Below, in pieces: positions 26,336-34,716 of a DNA stretch of 64,000 nt. Under the pieces are notes generated by a model that worked only from the letters and a program-made list of their open reading frames with translations, had not been told where the DNA came from and did not search any database. Position numbers and translations under genes: made by a program. Position 1 is the stretch's first letter, and each line of letters begins with the position of its first letter. This DNA comes from Asaia bogorensis (lineage in GTDB: Bacteria > Pseudomonadota > Alphaproteobacteria > Reyranellales > Reyranellaceae): assembly GCA_945889625.1 (NCBI GenBank), contig CAMDCE010000002.1, forward strand, positions 124,001-188,000, given 5' to 3'.

Positions 26336-27064
26336 ATGAAGCGACGGACGGCGCTTGCAGGGTCCCTGGCAACCCTGCTCGGCACAACGTCGTCAGCCAA
26401 GGCTGACACGCCGGTCGACCTGCAGCTTGTGCTGGCAGTCGATGTTTCGAGATCGATCGACGAGGTCGAGGCCGAGCTGCAGCGCCGTGGCTATGTCGAC
26501 GCGCTCACCAACGACCGCGTGATCGACGCGATCCTGTCGGGCGAACACAAGCGCATCGCACTCTGCTACACCGAATGGGCCGGAGCGCACTATCAGACGG
26601 TGGTGCTCAACTGGTCGGTGATCGACAGCGTCGGCGCCGCGCGTCGCTTCGCCGAGAAGCTCGCCGAGGCGCCACGAGCGTCGCAGAGCTGGACCGCCGT
26701 CGGCGCGGCGCTGGCGCATGCCAGCCAGCGCTTCGAGAATTCGGGCTTCGTCTCCAAGCGGCGCATTATCGACGTCTCGGGCGACGGCCGCACCAACGAC
26801 GGGCCGCCGGCTGAACTGGTGCGCGACAGGCTGGTGACCTTGGGCATCGTCATCAACGGTCTGCCGGTGATGATGAACCGCACCAACTTCGGCCGCGCTC
26901 CCGATCTCGGCCTCGACAAGTACTACGAGGAGAACGTGATTGGCGGGCCGGGCTCGTTCATGATCTCGGCCGCCACCTTCGAGGATTTCGGCCGCGCCGT
27001 GCGCACCAAGCTGATCCGCGAGATTTCCGGGATCGACGTTACGCCTCCTCCATCACCTGCCTGA
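26336..27064 (+). CDS. DUF1194 / VWA-like secreted protein
   Basis: A 242-aa protein with an N-terminal basic-hydrophobic signal (KRRTALAGSLATLLG, possibly Tat) ending near SSAKA. The mature part starts with QLVLAVDVSRSIDEVE, a metal-ion-dependent adhesion site (D-x-S-x-S), as in von Willebrand factor A domains. The middle has IDVSGDGRTNDG, another VWA element. The family is DUF1194 and its function is unknown. ATG 26336 follows GAGGAGG. It overlaps the convergent downstream gene by 26 bp. Confidence 0.82.
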   Translation: MKRRTALAGSLATLLGTTSSAKADTPVDLQLVLAVDVSRSIDEVEAELQRRGYVDALTNDRVIDAILSGEHKRIALCYTEWAGAHYQTVVLNWSVIDSVGAARRFAEKLAEAPRASQSWTAVGAALAHASQRFENSGFVSKRRIIDVSGDGRTNDGPPAELVRDRLVTLGIVINGLPVMMNRTNFGRAPDLGLDKYYEENVIGGPGSFMISAATFEDFGRAVRTKLIREISGIDVTPPPSPA

Positions 27065-28430
27065 GACGGATGAATGGCGCGGGATCGCGGATCAGCCGCA
27101 CCGGCATGCCGAGATGGCCAACGGCATAGCGGAAGACATTGGCCTCGGGCAGTTTCCAGCGTTGTGTGACTTCCAGCCCGTCCCTGAACGGCAGCCATCG
27201 GTCGACGGCGCCGAGTGCCGAGACGATGCGGTTCGGTGCTACAGCAGGCGTGTCGGCCGGATCGATCAGCCGCGACACGCGCTGAAGATCGTCGGCCGAC
27301 CAACCGCCTGCGCTCAGCGCCTTGTCGAGGCCGAGCGCTTCCGACAGTGCGCCGCCGAATGCCACGTCCTCGATACGGCCGGAATGACTGATCAGCAGGA
27401 TCGCGTCGGGGCGCTGCTCGGGTCGCCAGGTATGGCAATAGCTCGCAACCTGTTGGGCCACGAACGAGGTCATTGAAATTCCGGCGAGCGCCACCCGGCC
27501 ACCGAAGCGTGCCCGACACCAAGCGATCAACAGCGCTGTCTCGATCGCCTGGCCCACGATCAGATCGATGGTGCCGGCCGGTGCCGTCGCGATAAACGGC
27601 TCGCCGCCATAGCGGTCCGGTTCAGCGCGCAGCCCGTGGAACGGCGAGACGACATTCACGACCCGCCAGCCCAGTTCGGCCAGCCGCTTGTCCGGGTCGA
27701 TGCCGCCGGTCATGAGATCGAGTTCCAGACAGAGCCCGCCGCCAAAGATGACAGTGGGGATCGCGGCCTGCGGCGCACTGTCCAGCGGCTCGACGACGTG
27801 GGCGTACAGGGTCTTGCTGCCGCGCCAGCCCTTCAGCCGGTCGGCAGGCGTGGGCGCGCGCAGCCAATATTGCCGTACGCCGCCTGACTCGAACGGCTGC
27901 GATTGCGCCACCATCGCGATGTCGACCGCAGCGCGGTAGAGACCAGCGGGATCGCGGCCCGCTAACTCGAGTTCGGTGCGGACCGAATCGGGCCTCGGGA
28001 TCTGCCACCGTGCGAGCGGCGGCCGGGCGGCCCGAAGCTGGCCTGAAAAAAGACCGCGCGCGGCGAGATGCCGGGTGGCGCTCAGGCGACGTTGTCGCTC
28101 GAGCGCCGCGCTATCGCCACCTTCGCCGAACAGGCCGGCTTCCCACGCCCCTCGCGCCACCCCGGCGGCATCGCGTGCCCGCGCCGTTCGTGCCAGCGCG
28201 CGGTCGAGGCGGTCGGACGACCTCCGTCCGGCCCGCGGCCTGCCAACCTCTCGGCCAACCTCCCCACCGACTTCATCGAGAAAGCGTGCGGCGTCGGTGC
28301 CCGCGGCATTGGCGGCGGCCCACAGACGCGACAACGGGAAATACCAGCGCCTCAGCCCGGCAAGGCCCACCGTATCGACCCAGGGTCTTGCCAGCAGGGC
28401 GCCCAATGGCGAGCGCAACAGCCTATTCAC
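27039..28430 (-). CDS. Alpha/beta-hydrolase-like protein of unknown function
   Basis: A 463-aa protein. The N-terminal 150 residues are Arg/Ala-rich and carry no recognised domain. The C-terminal half has alpha/beta-hydrolase features: an oxyanion-type PTVIFGGGLCLELDL, and a nucleophile-elbow-like ALAGISMTSFVA with a serine in G-x-S-x-x-S, which departs from the strict G-x-S-x-G. A hydrolase role is therefore possible but unproven. It is divergent from the aldolase gene and overlaps the DUF1194 gene by 26 bp. Confidence 0.7.
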   Translation of the reverse strand: MNRLLRSPLGALLARPWVDTVGLAGLRRWYFPLSRLWAAANAAGTDAARFLDEVGGEVGREVGRPRAGRRSSDRLDRALARTARARDAAGVARGAWEAGLFGEGGDSAALERQRRLSATRHLAARGLFSGQLRAARPPLARWQIPRPDSVRTELELAGRDPAGLYRAAVDIAMVAQSQPFESGGVRQYWLRAPTPADRLKGWRGSKTLYAHVVEPLDSAPQAAIPTVIFGGGLCLELDLMTGGIDPDKRLAELGWRVVNVVSPFHGLRAEPDRYGGEPFIATAPAGTIDLIVGQAIETALLIAWCRARFGGRVALAGISMTSFVAQQVASYCHTWRPEQRPDAILLISHSGRIEDVAFGGALSEALGLDKALSAGGWSADDLQRVSRLIDPADTPAVAPNRIVSALGAVDRWLPFRDGLEVTQRWKLPEANVFRYAVGHLGMPVRLIRDPAPFIRLRQVMEEA

Positions 28431-28520
28431 GCTCCGGCTTTCGCGATTTCTCTTGGCCGCGATGCACGCTTGGCCGCATCATCGCCCGTTGCAACTTCCT
28501 TTCCCAACGGAGCCCTTTCG

Positions 28521-29264
28521 ATGTTGGTCAATGACCCCGTGACCCAGGCTCGCCTCGACCTCGCGACGGCGCTCCGGACCGCCGTTCGCCACGGGCTGAA
28601 CGAGGGCGTGTGCAACCATTTCAGCATGGCGGTGCCGGGCCGCGAAGAGCTGTTTCTGGTCAATCCGCAGGGGTTGCACTGGTCGGAGATCACGCCTTCC
28701 GATCTGGTGATGGCCGATGGCGACGGCAACATCGTCGAGGGAAAATATCCGGTCGAACCGACCGCCTTCTACATCCATGCCCGCATCCACGGCGGCAACA
28801 AGCGGGCTGCCGTGGTGCTGCACACCCACATGCCCTACACCACAGCGCTGACGTCGATCCAGGGCGGCCGCATCGAGATGTGCACCCAGAACGCCTTTCG
28901 CTACTGGAATCGCATCGCCTACGACGACGCTTATGCGGGCGTGGCGCTGTCCAACGACGAGGGCGATCGCATGTGTCGCGCCATGGGCGACAAGGACATC
29001 CTGTTCCTGCGCAATCATGGCGTGATCGTGAGCGGCCCGACGGTGGCCCAAGCCTACGACGACCTCTATTATCTCGAGCGCACGGCGATGGTGCAGGTGT
29101 TGGCAATGCAGACCGGACGGCCGCTGCACAATGTCGACGAGGGACTGGCCGAGCACACGGCCAGGCAGATCGCGGGCGAGGCGCAACAGGCCTTCCTGCA
29201 TTTCGAGTCGCTGAAGCGCATACTCGACCGCGACGAACCGGGCTGGCGCAGGTCGGCGGCCTAG
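28521..29264 (+). CDS. Class II aldolase/adducin family protein
   Basis: A 247-aa protein of the class II aldolase/adducin fold. The zinc-site histidines are in HTHMPYTTAL and in FLRNHGVIV, with an acidic residue in PTAFYIHARIH. Family members include fuculose-phosphate aldolase and decarboxylases. ATG 28521 begins the conserved region (MLVNDPVTQARLDLA); an open frame extending to 28068 is the antisense of the divergent gene and was not used. Substrate unknown. Confidence 0.87.
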   Translation: MLVNDPVTQARLDLATALRTAVRHGLNEGVCNHFSMAVPGREELFLVNPQGLHWSEITPSDLVMADGDGNIVEGKYPVEPTAFYIHARIHGGNKRAAVVLHTHMPYTTALTSIQGGRIEMCTQNAFRYWNRIAYDDAYAGVALSNDEGDRMCRAMGDKDILFLRNHGVIVSGPTVAQAYDDLYYLERTAMVQVLAMQTGRPLHNVDEGLAEHTARQIAGEAQQAFLHFESLKRILDRDEPGWRRSAA

Positions 29265-29286
29265 GGGAGTTCAAGGAGGGACGACT

Positions 29287-29907
29287 ATGCGTATTGCCGC
29301 CACTCTGATTGCGCTCGCGGCGCTGACCGCACCTGCGTCGGCACAGATACCCGGTCTCGGGCAGGGGCCAGCGCTCGGCCAGCTCAAGGTCGAGGCCTAT
29401 CAGAAAATCCCCAAGACCAAGACCGCGGTCCAGCTCACGTCCGACACCGCGCTGGCGCGCAACCTGCGCCGCGAAGTCATGATCCGGCTGTCGCGGCGCG
29501 GCAACGAGGTCGGCTTCAGCGGCGGCAATGTCATGCGCATGGATGTCACTTATTTCGATCTCCTGGGCAGCGGCGGGGGCGGCCTTAGCGGCGGCGGCGG
29601 CCTTAGCGGCGGCGCGTCGGGTTTTCCCGGCGGGCCCAGCTACTTATCGCCGGGGTCCAACCCGACGATGGACTTGCCGCGCAACAGGCTCGAGCGGCGC
29701 GACAGCCTGCAGAGGCCGCCGCCGGGGCCGACACTGCGCATCACGCTGACGCTTTATGCCGTCGACACCGGCAAGGTGATATGGGCGGCCACGGCGTCGT
29801 GCACCACACAAGGCAGCAACGCCGAACAGGCGGGCATCGCGATGATCAACAACATCTTTGAGGACCCCGACAAGACCCGCGTCGCCGACGCCGGCTGTCT
29901 GCTGTAG
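29287..29907 (+). CDS. Secreted Gly-rich protein of unknown function
   Basis: A 206-aa protein with a clear signal peptide (MRIAATLIALAALTAPASA, cleavage after ASA). The mature part has two ordered blocks, about 30-95 and 150-206, linked by a Gly/Ser/Pro-rich stretch with repeated GGGGLSG units. The second block, TLRITLTLYAVDTGKVIWAA, is reminiscent of lipoprotein-like DUF4136 domains, but no lipobox cysteine exists. It starts 22 bp after the aldolase gene with a GGAGGG site. Confidence 0.75.
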   Translation: MRIAATLIALAALTAPASAQIPGLGQGPALGQLKVEAYQKIPKTKTAVQLTSDTALARNLRREVMIRLSRRGNEVGFSGGNVMRMDVTYFDLLGSGGGGLSGGGGLSGGASGFPGGPSYLSPGSNPTMDLPRNRLERRDSLQRPPPGPTLRITLTLYAVDTGKVIWAATASCTTQGSNAEQAGIAMINNIFEDPDKTRVADAGCLL

Positions 29908-29932
29908 TCGCCAATCGAAGGAGACTCTTTTC

Positions 29933-30481
29933 ATGTCGCGTCTGGCTCCGCTCGACCTCAACAAGCTCACGCCCGAACAGAAAAAGGTCGCCGACGCGAT
30001 CGTGTCCGGCCCGCGCGGCGCGCTGCGCGGACCTTTCGAGCCCTGGTTGCGAAGCCCGCTGCTGGCCGATCGCGCGCAGAAGCTCGGCGAGTATTGCCGC
30101 TTCCACAACTCGCTGCCACGCGATCTCTCGGAACTGGCGATCTGCCTGGTCGGCCGACACTTCAAGGCGCAGTACGAATTCTACGCCCATGCCCGGCTGG
30201 CCAAGGAAGCGGGCCTGGCACCGGCCATCGTCGAGGCGATCCGTACGCGCGCCACGCCGCCCTTCACGCGCGACGTCGAACGCATCGTCTACGATTTCGT
30301 CACCGAGTATCTCGACACCAACCGCGTCGCCGCGCCCAACTACAAGCGCGCCATCGACGCCTTCGGTGAGCAGGGGGTCGTCGATCTGGTCGGCGTCTGC
30401 GGCTACTACATGCTGGTGTCGATGACGCTCAACGTCTTCGACATGAAGCTGCCGCCGGGCGAGCCGGATCCTCTCGCCTAA
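29933..30481 (+). CDS. Carboxymuconolactone decarboxylase family protein
   Basis: A 182-aa all-helical protein of the CMD/AhpD-like superfamily. ATG 29933 follows a GAAGGAGA site; the longer in-frame extension overlaps the preceding gene. The typical C-x2-C redox pair of AhpD is absent, which argues against a peroxidase and for a decarboxylase-like or unknown role. The conserved LPRDLSELAICLVGRHFKAQYEFYAH helix is present. Part of a plus-strand run with the aldolase and secreted protein. Confidence 0.85.
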   Translation: MSRLAPLDLNKLTPEQKKVADAIVSGPRGALRGPFEPWLRSPLLADRAQKLGEYCRFHNSLPRDLSELAICLVGRHFKAQYEFYAHARLAKEAGLAPAIVEAIRTRATPPFTRDVERIVYDFVTEYLDTNRVAAPNYKRAIDAFGEQGVVDLVGVCGYYMLVSMTLNVFDMKLPPGEPDPLA

Positions 30482-30500
30482 TCCACTGACCTGAACGGTG

Positions 30501-31133
30501 ATGGATTTCACAAGCCTTGCCTTGTTCCTGGTCGCGGCCCTGGCGATTGCCGTATCGCCGGGACCGGGCATTTTCTACGTCGTCGCGCGCACTCTGACCG
30601 GCGGCCGGGGTGAAGGCCTCGCGTCCAGCCTGGGCACCGGCCTGGGCGGACTGGTCCATGTCGCGGCGGGCGCGATTGGCGTATCGGCACTGGTAATGGC
30701 CAGCGCTGAAGCCTTCACGCTTCTGAAGATCGCCGGTGCCGTCTACCTCGTCTGGCTCGGCGTCAGGACGATGCGTGAGGCGCGGATCGATATCGATGTA
30801 CCGGTCATGGCGACGGGAACGGCGCGCGCGTTCCGCGAAGGGATCGTCGTCGAAGCCCTGAACCCGAAGACCGCAGCGTTCTTCCTCGCTTTCCTGCCGC
30901 AGTTCGTCGATCCTGCGGACGGTCCGGTGTGGCTGCAGTTCCTGCTCCTCGGCCTCGTTTCGGTCGCCTTCAACACCGCGATCGACATCGTGGTCGCCGT
31001 CATGGCCTCGCGAGCCCGCTCGATGGCCATGGCTCGGCCGACGCTCCTGCGGCGGCTGCGACAGGGTGCAGGGCTGGCCATCGCGGGCCTCGGCTTGTCG
31101 CTCGTGTTCGCCCGACGCCCCGCGGCCCTCTAG
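30501..31133 (+). CDS. LysE-family amino-acid exporter
   Basis: A 210-aa inner-membrane protein with about six hydrophobic helices. The family signature AVSPGPGIFYVVARTLTGG lies after the first helix, and ALNPKTAAFFLAFLPQFVD in the fourth region, as in LysE/RhtB exporters. It would expel an amino acid or analogue. A GTG at 30498 is an equally possible start. Substrate cannot be predicted. Confidence 0.88.
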   Translation: MDFTSLALFLVAALAIAVSPGPGIFYVVARTLTGGRGEGLASSLGTGLGGLVHVAAGAIGVSALVMASAEAFTLLKIAGAVYLVWLGVRTMREARIDIDVPVMATGTARAFREGIVVEALNPKTAAFFLAFLPQFVDPADGPVWLQFLLLGLVSVAFNTAIDIVVAVMASRARSMAMARPTLLRRLRQGAGLAIAGLGLSLVFARRPAAL

Positions 31134-31136
31134 CCG

Positions 31137-31913
31137 CTACTCCTCAAAGATCGCAACGGCACGCGTCCAGCCGGCCGAGGCGCCGCGGATCTTGTGCGGG
31201 AAGCAGGCGATGGTGAAGCCGTCGCCCGGCAGCACCTCGAGATTGTGCAGCTTCTCGAGGTGGCAGTAGCCGATGTCGCGGCCAGCTTTGTGGCCTTCCC
31301 AGATGATCGACGGGTCGTGGTCCTTGGCCCATTTCTGGGCGGTGAAGTAGAACGGCGCGTCCCAGCTCCAGGCATCGGTGCCGGTCAACCGCACGCCGTG
31401 CTCGAGCAGGAAGATGGTGGCGTCGTAGCCCATGCCGCAGCCCGAGTTCACGTAGTCGGAACTACCGTAGCGCGAGCCGGCGCGGGTGTTCACCACGACG
31501 ATCTCCAGGGGCTTCAGCCGATGGCCGATGCGCTTCAGCTCCTCTTCGACTTCCTTGGCGGTGATGACGTGACCGTCGGGCTTGGCACGGAAGTCGAGCT
31601 TCACCCCGGGCTGAAAGCACCATTCGAGCGGCACCTCGTCGATGGTGATGGCGCGCTCGCCCTTGTTCATGGTCGGATGGAAGTGATACGGCGCGTCGAG
31701 ATGCGTGCCGTTGTGCGTCGAGAGGTTGACGTTCTCGACCGCCCAGCCGGCGCCGTCGGGAAGGTCTTCCTTCTTCAGCCCGGGGAAGAACTGGGCGATC
31801 TGGCCCGCGGTCTGATCGTGCTTGTGATACTGGATCTTCGGGCCGAACGGCACCGGATCGGAAACGACGTCGTTCTCGAGATAGATCGACAGGTCGACGA
31901 AGCGACGCGGCAT
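31137..31913 (-). CDS. Cyclase family protein (kynurenine formamidase-like)
   Basis: A 258-aa metal-dependent hydrolase of the cyclase family. The motif HNGTHLDAPYHF contains the metal-binding H-x-G-T-H-x-D-x-P-x-H. Other conserved elements are VVNTRAGSRYG and the C-terminal ACFPHKIRGASAGWTRAVA. Family members open cyclic amides or formamides, kynurenine formamidase being the best known. The start ATG 31913 (MPRRFVDLSIYLEND) is preferred over a longer in-frame start at 32060, which overlaps the SGNH gene. Confidence 0.85.
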   Translation of the reverse strand: MPRRFVDLSIYLENDVVSDPVPFGPKIQYHKHDQTAGQIAQFFPGLKKEDLPDGAGWAVENVNLSTHNGTHLDAPYHFHPTMNKGERAITIDEVPLEWCFQPGVKLDFRAKPDGHVITAKEVEEELKRIGHRLKPLEIVVVNTRAGSRYGSSDYVNSGCGMGYDATIFLLEHGVRLTGTDAWSWDAPFYFTAQKWAKDHDPSIIWEGHKAGRDIGYCHLEKLHNLEVLPGDGFTIACFPHKIRGASAGWTRAVAIFEE

Positions 31914-31930
31914 GACGAGCTCCAACGAAG

Positions 31931-32671
31931 CTAGGGACCTTGAAGTGCGCCCAAGATCGACTGGGTCAAGAGCCTGCCGATGCACTTCTGGCCAAAATCG
32001 TTGAGGTGCAACCCGTCGAGTTGCACGAACTGGGCGTAAGGCATGCCGTCGTCGTACCAATTTCGCATGATGTCGTAACGACGAAACAACCCGACGCCGC
32101 TGTCCTTCGCCACCCGCGCCATGACGCTCTCATACTCTTCCTCGTCCGGCAGTGCGACAACCGCCGGTGCATACTGCAGGTTCATCAGCACGAAATCGGC
32201 ACCGAGCGATTTGCCGAGCCCGATTCCCTCGCGCAACCACTTTCCAAATGTGTCGAGTGGCATATGGCGCATCGCGGCATTGGTTCCGGTCTGCCAGACC
32301 ACCAGAGCCGGCGGGTGGGACATCATTTCAGTTCGCATCCGCGCCGCCATCTCTTCGACGTCCTGACCACCGATGCCACGGTTGATCACCTCGATGTCGA
32401 TGCCGGGAAGTGCCCTCTCGAGTCCGATGCGGAGCTGCGTGGGATAGGCAAACGCCGGATTGGACACACCGTAGCCCGCCGTCGATGAGGAACCGAGTGC
32501 GATAATGCGAAGCTGCTTGCGTTCTGCCATCGCCTTACGCGCTATCGGCAGGGTCGAGCCGAGCTTAAGCAGCTCAGGCTTGGCACGGCAGGCCTTCATC
32601 GACTGCGATGACGCCGTGGCCGGCACCAGAAGTGCCGTCGCCGCAGCCAGCCAGAGGAAGGTATGCCTCAT
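31931..32671 (-). CDS. Secreted SGNH/GDSL hydrolase
   Basis: A 246-aa protein with signal peptide MRHTFLWLAAATALLVPATASS. SGNH blocks are visible: I with the nucleophile in IALGSSSTAGYG, II in NRGIGGQD, III in WQTGTNAA, and V in DGLHLND. It is likely a periplasmic acyl-esterase or deacetylase. ATG 32671 overlaps, by ATGA, the stop that ends the read-through frame of opgC. The two probably form one translation-coupled pair, suggesting that it acts on succinylated or acylated glycans made by OpgC. Confidence 0.85.
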   Translation of the reverse strand: MRHTFLWLAAATALLVPATASSQSMKACRAKPELLKLGSTLPIARKAMAERKQLRIIALGSSSTAGYGVSNPAFAYPTQLRIGLERALPGIDIEVINRGIGGQDVEEMAARMRTEMMSHPPALVVWQTGTNAAMRHMPLDTFGKWLREGIGLGKSLGADFVLMNLQYAPAVVALPDEEEYESVMARVAKDSGVGLFRRYDIMRNWYDDGMPYAQFVQLDGLHLNDFGQKCIGRLLTQSILGALQGP

Positions 32672-33822
32672 TGGGCAACCTGGACGGTGCGCGACGGGCG
32701 CGATTCGCCCCGTTTGAACCAGGCCGCGATATAGGCCGCCAAGGACATGATCACGATGCCCGCGATGCTCACGACAATCTACGACAAAATCGAGTCTTCG
32801 TGTTGGCCGACAATCACCTGACCCGACAGAGCCAGGAACGTTCCAATACAGAATATGAGCAAGGACGCCTCTCCGCATCTGCGAAGTGGCGCCCAGATCC
32901 ACCACTTCAAGAAGTCAGCCTGGGCCGGCACGGCCAACCGGACCAGCCAGGCAAGCGCCAGAAAGTGAAGGAATCTCAAGATATCGATGTTGGTCTTGTC
33001 GATTGGGTAGATCTGCCGGGCAACCCAGGTCGGCACCAACCGCTCCAACGGATTATGGTGCCAGGACAAAGCGATAAAGGCCGCGAACAGGAGATAAAGA
33101 ACGGCCAGAATGGACAGCGGCCACCGGAATCTGTCGAGCCAGGAAAGCTGCGGACCGAGCACGGTGCAAGCCGCGCCGACGTAGAACACGACCTGCCAAG
33201 CCATGGGATTGAAGTACCAGACCTTGTCATCCGGGTAGGCAGGCAGGTTCCAGTTGTAGCGGCACGTCGTCGCATAAAGAACGAGCGAGACGGCAATCAC
33301 CGCCATCGGCCAGCGGACGACCGCCGGCAGAACGAAGGGGAAGACCGCCAGCAGGACGATGTAGAGCGGCAATACGTCGAGATTGACCGGCCGGAACTTG
33401 AGCAGCGCCGCCTGGAGAATGGCCTGGTAAGGATTCTGACCGAGACCCAGCAGCTCCATTTCCTCGATAAGCGAGGGCATGTCGCGGGCGATCGACACCC
33501 AGGCAATCTGGGCGGAGAACGCCACGAACAGCAGGATGTGCGCAACGTAGAGCTGCCAGACACGGCGGTAGATGCGCGCGGCGGCACGTGGCCAGCCCTC
33601 GCGCTGCATCATGCGGGCGTAGGCGATCACCGCCGTATAGCCCGAGATGAAGACGAAGATCTCCGTGGCGTCGCTGAAACCATAATTGCGTACGGTCAGC
33701 CAGCTCACGACATTGGTCGGGATGTGGTCGATGAAAATGAACCACAACGCCAACCCCCGAAACAGGTCGAGGCGGATATCGCGGCCAGAGGCGATGACGG
33801 GCAAGGCGGCCATTGCCGCCAT
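32668..33822 (-). pseudogene. opgC: OpgC-type acyltransferase, interrupted by an in-frame amber codon
   Basis: OpgC-family membrane O-acyltransferases succinylate periplasmic glucans. The first 347 residues are intact, with the N-terminal RDIRLDLFRGLALWFIFIDHIP motif (split RDIRLDLFRGLALW and IFIDHIP) and about ten hydrophobic helices. A TAG at 32779-32781 then stops translation. The same frame continues with 36 codons encoding a last helix (IVVSIAGIVIMSLAAYIAAW) and a basic tail to a TGA at 32668-32670, overlapping the next gene by ATGA. This tail looks like the normal family C-terminus. The gene is therefore probably truncated or a recent pseudogene; sequencing error cannot be excluded. Confidence 0.8.
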
Positions 33823-33884
33823 TGGTATCGCAGGTGTGCGCCCTAGGCTACCCGCCTCCCGGTCATCGCGATGTCGACGGCCGC

Positions 33885-34688
33885 TCAGGAGGCCGAGTTC
33901 AGCACTTCCTCAATCTTCTCAGCAAGGTCCTTCTTGCGGTACGGCTTGGCGAGAAACTGGACGTCGGTCTCAAGGTCGCCTTTGCCCACGAGCGCACCCT
34001 CGAAATAGCCAGAGGCAAAGAGAACCTTGAGGCCAGGACGTACCTGCGTGGCTTTGTCGGCCAGCGCGCGACCAGCCATCTCACCTGGCATGACGACGTC
34101 GGTGAACAGCAGGTCGAAATCGTCCGTACGCTCGAGTACCGCAAGTGCTTCGGCTCCGCTCGACGCCGCGACGACCCCGTATCCAAGGCTGGTCAGCAAC
34201 TCCACGGCCTCTTCGCGGACGCCATTGTTGTCGTCCACCACGAGGATCTTTGCGTTTCCACGAAGTGGCACGACTTTCGCGACTTGCGGTTCGGCGGTGT
34301 CCGCGGCGACGTGATTCGCGCCGTCGGGGACATAGGCAAGCATGCCGAAACCGACGAGCCGCTTCCACGAATCGGAGAGCGGCCTCAGGACGATTTTCGC
34401 GTCGAACCTGGTTCCATCCTTGCGCACGAGGCGACCGATCCCCTCATGTCGACCCCATTGCAAGGCATCCTTGAGCGAAGCGCCGGACTGGCCGGTCACA
34501 ACGTCCGATTTCGTGTAGAGCTCGGAAAAACGCCGGCCGACGATCTCATCCGAGGAATACCCCAGGAGGGCGCGCGCTCCGGCATTCCAGGTAAGGATCT
34601 TGCCGTGAACGTCGAGAACAATGATCGCGAAGTCCGTCAGATCATCGACAAAAAACTGCACCAATTCACGCTCGTGCGCGGACATCAT
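33885..34688 (-). CDS. PAS-receiver signalling protein
   Basis: A 267-aa protein with a PAS domain (about 10-120, DFAIIVLDVHGKILTWNAGA) and a receiver domain (about 145-262, with ILVVDDNNGVREEA, the phosphoacceptor Asp in LLFTDVVMPG, and Lys in LAKPYRKKDL). It has no kinase or DNA-binding output. It is likely a phosphorelay partner of the neighbouring hybrid kinase, 28 bp away, whose receiver is closely alike. ATG 34688 is followed by a second ATG; either may be used. Confidence 0.85.
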   Translation of the reverse strand: MMSAHERELVQFFVDDLTDFAIIVLDVHGKILTWNAGARALLGYSSDEIVGRRFSELYTKSDVVTGQSGASLKDALQWGRHEGIGRLVRKDGTRFDAKIVLRPLSDSWKRLVGFGMLAYVPDGANHVAADTAEPQVAKVVPLRGNAKILVVDDNNGVREEAVELLTSLGYGVVAASSGAEALAVLERTDDFDLLFTDVVMPGEMAGRALADKATQVRPGLKVLFASGYFEGALVGKGDLETDVQFLAKPYRKKDLAEKIEEVLNSAS

Positions 34689-34716
34689 GACTCAATCTCC
34701 CAATCAGATGCGGTCA

